A DNA stretch of 64,000 nt from Pseudorhizobium flavum (lineage in GTDB: Bacteria; Pseudomonadota; Alphaproteobacteria; Rhizobiales; Rhizobiaceae): positions 3,038,001-3,102,000 of the forward strand of contig NZ_LR723670.1 in assembly GCF_902502825.2 (NCBI RefSeq), given 5' to 3'. This document shows, piece after piece, positions 61,051-64,000 of this stretch. Every line of letters starts with the position of its first letter. Position 1 is the first letter of the stretch. Below the pieces are notes generated by a model that saw only the letters and a program-made list of their open reading frames with translations, was not told the DNA's origin and ran no database searches. The position numbers and the translations under genes are program-made.

Positions 61051-62001
61051 ATGAACGGCCGTCTGCCGCCGCTCAACCCGCTTCGCGCCTTCGAGGCAAC
61101 GGCGCGCCTCGGCTCGGTATCGGCTGCCGCCCGGGAACTGCGGGTGACCCATGGCGCAGTGAGCCATCAGCTGAAAGCGCTGGAGGAGGCGCTGGCCACC
61201 GCTCTCTTCGAACGCGGCGGGAAGCGCATGAAGCTCACGGCCGCCGGCGCCCTCCTGTTGCCGGCCGTCACCCAGGCCTTCAGCGGGATTGCCGCGGCAA
61301 CTGCCCAGATGCAGCGGCCGGCGACGAGGGGAAGCCTCTCCATCACCTGCGTCCCGGCTCTCCTGTCGTTCTGGATCGTCCCACGGCTGTCTTCGTTTAC
61401 GGACCAGTATCCCGACCTGACCCTGAAGCTTGCGGCATCCAATGACCCCCGCCACCTCCATTCATCGGATGTGGATGTCTGCGTCCTATACGGCGACGGC
61501 AATTGGCCGGATGCCTGGACACGGCTCTGGAGCAATCTGCAGCTCTTTCCCGTGGCCAGCCCCACCCTGCTCAACAGCCGGCCGCTGCGGTCGATGAGAG
61601 ACCTGGAAGACCATGTTCTTCTGCATGGCGATACCGACGGCCGGGAATGGAACACGTGGCTGGCTGCGGCCGACGGTGCGGACATTCCCCGACGCCGACA
61701 GCATTTCATGGGCGATGCACGCTTCTCCACTGAGGCAGCGCTCCAGGGACAGGGTGTCGCGCTGGGCGATACGATAACCGCGGCAAAACTCATCGCAGAA
61801 GGCGAACTCCTGGTCCCCTTCGATCTCAGCGTGCCCGCGAACGACGCATTCTATGTTGCCTGCCGCCACGAAATGCGCGCCGCCCCCATCGTCCGCGTCT
61901 TCATCGATTGGCTTTTTGCGTCGCTCGAAGCAGACCGGCTGCCGGAGCCGTCCACCCTCGGTCGAACTCTGCTGCGGAGCAAGGCGGGAGGTAGGACTTA
62001 A
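61051..62001 (+). CDS. LysR-family regulator (GcvA-like)
   Basis: A 316-residue LysR regulator. PLNPLRAFEATARLGSVSAA and VTHGAVSHQLKALEEALATA form the helix-turn-helix; the effector domain includes GSLSITCVPALLSFWIVPRL and GQGVALGDTITAAKLIAEGE, the GcvA branch pattern. ACAGGAGACAAAG precedes the ATG. It is divergent from the ureohydrolase gene across about 147 bases and probably regulates the leftward catabolic operon in response to its substrate. Confidence 0.9.
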   Translation: MNGRLPPLNPLRAFEATARLGSVSAAARELRVTHGAVSHQLKALEEALATALFERGGKRMKLTAAGALLLPAVTQAFSGIAAATAQMQRPATRGSLSITCVPALLSFWIVPRLSSFTDQYPDLTLKLAASNDPRHLHSSDVDVCVLYGDGNWPDAWTRLWSNLQLFPVASPTLLNSRPLRSMRDLEDHVLLHGDTDGREWNTWLAAADGADIPRRRQHFMGDARFSTEAALQGQGVALGDTITAAKLIAEGELLVPFDLSVPANDAFYVACRHEMRAAPIVRVFIDWLFASLEADRLPEPSTLGRTLLRSKAGGRT

Positions 62002-62210
62002 ACGGGTGGCTATCATATTAGCCATTCGACGATGGCATTTGAGAAGCCGCCGTCGCGGGCGAGTCTGGCGGACCGACACTTGCCTCTCCTTTGATCACGT
62101 CGCGTACATAACCGAGGCATCCCGCCTATTACTTCATCAAGAAATAAAGATCAGAAATTCTACTTGCAAATATCCATCAGGTTGCGACAAATACTCCCAG
62201 GGAGTACTTC

Positions 62211-63620
62211 GTGGATACATTCGACGAGATGCGTCTGGGCAACCAGATCAGGCCACCTTACAACGCCTATGCCAGTTGGTTCGAGCGGCAGGATGCCGAA
62301 CGACTGAGGATAAAATCAGAGGACGCCGAGAAAGTCTTCCGACGCACTGGCATCACCTTTGCCGTTTATGGTGATCCCGAAGCCGCGGAAAGGCTGATCC
62401 CATTCGACATCGTGCCACGTATCCTGTCCGGCAAAGAGTGGCGGCTTCTGGTGCAAGGCATTGAGCAGAGGGTTCGCGCGCTCAACGCATTCCTTTACGA
62501 CATCTACCACCGGCAAGAAATACTGAAAGCGGGGCGCATTCCGACCGATCTGATCGCCAGGAACAAGGCCTTCGTGCCGGAAATGATCGGCGTGCGACCG
62601 CCGGGCGGCGTCTACACCCACATCATCGGGGTGGACATCGTCCGTACTGGCGAAGATGAATTCTACGTGCTTGAAGACAATGCACGCACCCCTTCGGGCG
62701 TCTCCTACATGCTGGAAAACCGGGAGACGATGATGCAGCTCTTTCCAGAGCTGTTCCAGAAGATCAGGGTCTTGCCCGTGGAAAACTACCCGCAGCTCCT
62801 GCGGGATTCACTTGCCGCCGCCAGGCCCGACGGGTGCAAGGGCAGCCCGACGCTTGCGGTGCTGACACCCGGCAGCTTCAATTCTGCCTATTTCGAGCAT
62901 GCCTTCCTGGCCGACCAGATGGGCGTCGAACTCGTGGAGGGGCAGGATCTGCGTGTGGTCGACGGCCGCGTCGCTATGCGGACCACCCAGGGATACAAGA
63001 CGATCGACGTGCTCTACCGTCGGCTCGATGATGACTACCTGGACCCACTGACATTCAAGCCGGATTCGATCCTCGGCGTTCCCGGCATCATGGATGTCTT
63101 CCGTGCCGGCAACGTGGCGATCGCCAATGCCCCCGGTACCAGCATTGCAGACGACAAGGCGATCTATTCCTACATGCCTGAAATCGTCGAGTTCTATACC
63201 GGCTGCAAGGCCATTCTCCGCAACGTCCCGACATGGCGCTGTGCGGACCCCGAGAGCCTCTCCTACGTCCTCGACAATCTCGAGGAACTCGTGGTCAAGG
63301 AGGTGCATGGATCGGGCGGCTACGGAATGCTCGTTGGCCCCGCCGCTTCGAAGGAGGAGCGAGAGGCCTTTGCCGCCAAGTTGAGAGCCTTCCCGTCCAA
63401 CTACATCGCCCAGCCAACATTGGCGCTGTCTACCTGTCCTGTGCTGACTGAAAAGGGATTGGCACCGCGCCACGTCGACCTGCGGCCCTTCGTGCTGGTG
63501 TCGGACCAGATCAAGATCGTGCCTGGCGGGCTCACCCGAGTGGCCCTCAAGGAGGGGTCGCTCGTGGTCAACTCTTCTCAGGGAGGAGGAACCAAGGACA
63601 CATGGGTGCTTGATGACTAG
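62211..63620 (+). CDS. Circularly permuted ATP-grasp protein (COG2308 type)
   Basis: A 469-residue circularly permuted ATP-grasp protein. FDEMRLGNQIRPPYNAYASW, RNKAFVPEMIGVRPPGGVYT, VLEDNARTPSGVSYMLENRE and VVKEVHGSGGYGMLVGPAAS are family blocks, and the last is the ATP-binding loop. Members are thought to ligate glutamate-like or amino groups, but the product is unknown. The GTG at 62211 follows CAGGGAGTACTTC. The alpha-E gene begins 30 bases downstream, the usual operon order of the loci that also encode a transglutaminase-like protein and often the Anbu protease. Confidence 0.9.
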   Translation: MDTFDEMRLGNQIRPPYNAYASWFERQDAERLRIKSEDAEKVFRRTGITFAVYGDPEAAERLIPFDIVPRILSGKEWRLLVQGIEQRVRALNAFLYDIYHRQEILKAGRIPTDLIARNKAFVPEMIGVRPPGGVYTHIIGVDIVRTGEDEFYVLEDNARTPSGVSYMLENRETMMQLFPELFQKIRVLPVENYPQLLRDSLAAARPDGCKGSPTLAVLTPGSFNSAYFEHAFLADQMGVELVEGQDLRVVDGRVAMRTTQGYKTIDVLYRRLDDDYLDPLTFKPDSILGVPGIMDVFRAGNVAIANAPGTSIADDKAIYSYMPEIVEFYTGCKAILRNVPTWRCADPESLSYVLDNLEELVVKEVHGSGGYGMLVGPAASKEEREAFAAKLRAFPSNYIAQPTLALSTCPVLTEKGLAPRHVDLRPFVLVSDQIKIVPGGLTRVALKEGSLVVNSSQGGGTKDTWVLDD

Positions 63621-63650
63621 CTCTCCCAAGACGATGCGACGGGGCTGACC

Positions 63651-64000
63651 ATGCTGCTGGGGCGCACCGCAAATGGTCTATACTGGATGAGCCGCTATAT
63701 AGAGCGGGCAGAGAACATGGCCCGCCTGATCGACACCGGCCTCAGGCTCGCCTTGACGCAGACCTCTGCCGCCGCCGATGAATGGATGTCGGTGATGCGC
63801 AGCGCAGGCGTAAGCCAGGCATTCGATGAGAGCGTAGGATCTTATGACGCCGATGCGGTCATCGACTTCCTGTTGCGCGACCCGAGAAATCCCTCCAGCG
63901 TCATGACCTGCATGGAAAACGCCCGGCAGAACGGACGAATGGTCCGCACCGCACTTACCCGCGAGGTCTGGGAGAGTGTCAATGAAGCGTGGATGGCGCT
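63651..64000 (+). CDS. Alpha-E domain (DUF403) protein, 3' end outside window
   Basis: The frame opens at ATG 63651 with MLLGRTANGLYWMSRYIERA, the signature start of the alpha-E (DUF403) family, and stays open to the window edge (116 codons seen; the family is about 310). ENMARLIDTGLRLALTQTSA and NARQNGRMVRTALTREVWES are further family segments. Alpha-E proteins are helical partners of the circularly permuted ATP-grasp enzymes. The ribosome binding site is GGGGCTGACC. Confidence 0.88.
   Translation, partial: MLLGRTANGLYWMSRYIERAENMARLIDTGLRLALTQTSAAADEWMSVMRSAGVSQAFDESVGSYDADAVIDFLLRDPRNPSSVMTCMENARQNGRMVRTALTREVWESVNEAWMA

Overview
The window looks like a stretch of an alphaproteobacterial, most likely Rhizobiaceae, replicon. 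Supporting this are the high-GC coding sequence, a GlpSTPQUV-type glycerol transporter behind glpR-glpD, DUF982, DUF992 and DUF892 proteins, carboxyspermidine-type polyamine genes, many ABC and TRAP uptake operons, and promoter-like motifs of the general-stress (EcfG/RpoE2) and low-oxygen (FixK/FNR) types. No rRNA, tRNA, CRISPR array, insertion sequence or phage gene is visible. The density of solute transporters would suit a chromid or large plasmid as well as a chromosome, but the sequence alone cannot decide this.

Layout. 1-5.2 kb: end of a TetR regulator, two PLP aminotransferases, a flavin-type LLM oxidoreductase and a DUF763 protein with a helix-hairpin-helix motif. 5.3-10 kb: a small molybdopterin oxidoreductase, two valine-catabolism dehydrogenases, and a modBC pair without modA. 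10-10.7 kb: a DUF892 ferritin-like stress protein. 10.7-18.2 kb: a uronate catabolism locus (Gfo/Idh oxidoreductase, uxaC, TRAP transporter, FadR-type regulator, kduI, kdgF). 18.3-19 kb: DUF4112 and a 62-residue small protein, divergent, each behind a candidate EcfG promoter. 19.1-27.6 kb: glpR-glpD-glpSTPQUV for glycerol. 27.6-31.1 kb: ureidoglycine aminohydrolase-like cupin, GGDEF-EAL protein, an FMN-binding stress protein and DUF982. 31.2-35.4 kb: carboxyspermidine synthesis pair, DUF992 protein, galE. 35.7-38.6 kb: second TRAP transporter. 38.6-43.2 kb: ubiX-ubiD divergent from ubiT-ubiU-ubiV, the oxygen-independent ubiquinone genes, with a FixK/FNR-type palindrome between. 43.5 kb: TerC-family membrane protein behind a 353-base structured gap. 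44.3-51.4 kb: aldehyde dehydrogenase with a Liv-type ABC importer and a divergent AraC regulator. 51.5-55 kb: phosphoenolpyruvate synthase behind a second FixK/FNR-type box, and an alcohol dehydrogenase. 55.1-62 kb: nitrilase-family hydrolase, polyamine-type ABC importer and ureohydrolase, divergent from a GcvA-like LysR regulator. 62.2-64 kb: start of an ATP-grasp/alpha-E operon that runs off the window.

The main themes are scavenging of plant-type substrates (uronates, glycerol, guanidino or polyamine compounds, branched-chain or aromatic substrates) and adaptation to stress and low oxygen. The most interesting signals are regulatory and structural: the FixK-type box in the ubiD/ubiT gap, a coherent set of four EcfG-type promoters including one for a tiny unrecognised protein, complementary loss of catalytic motifs in the two glycerol-transporter ATPases, and two matching GntR-type operators in the uronate divergent promoter. 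All functional calls come from reading translated sequence by eye; no database search was run.
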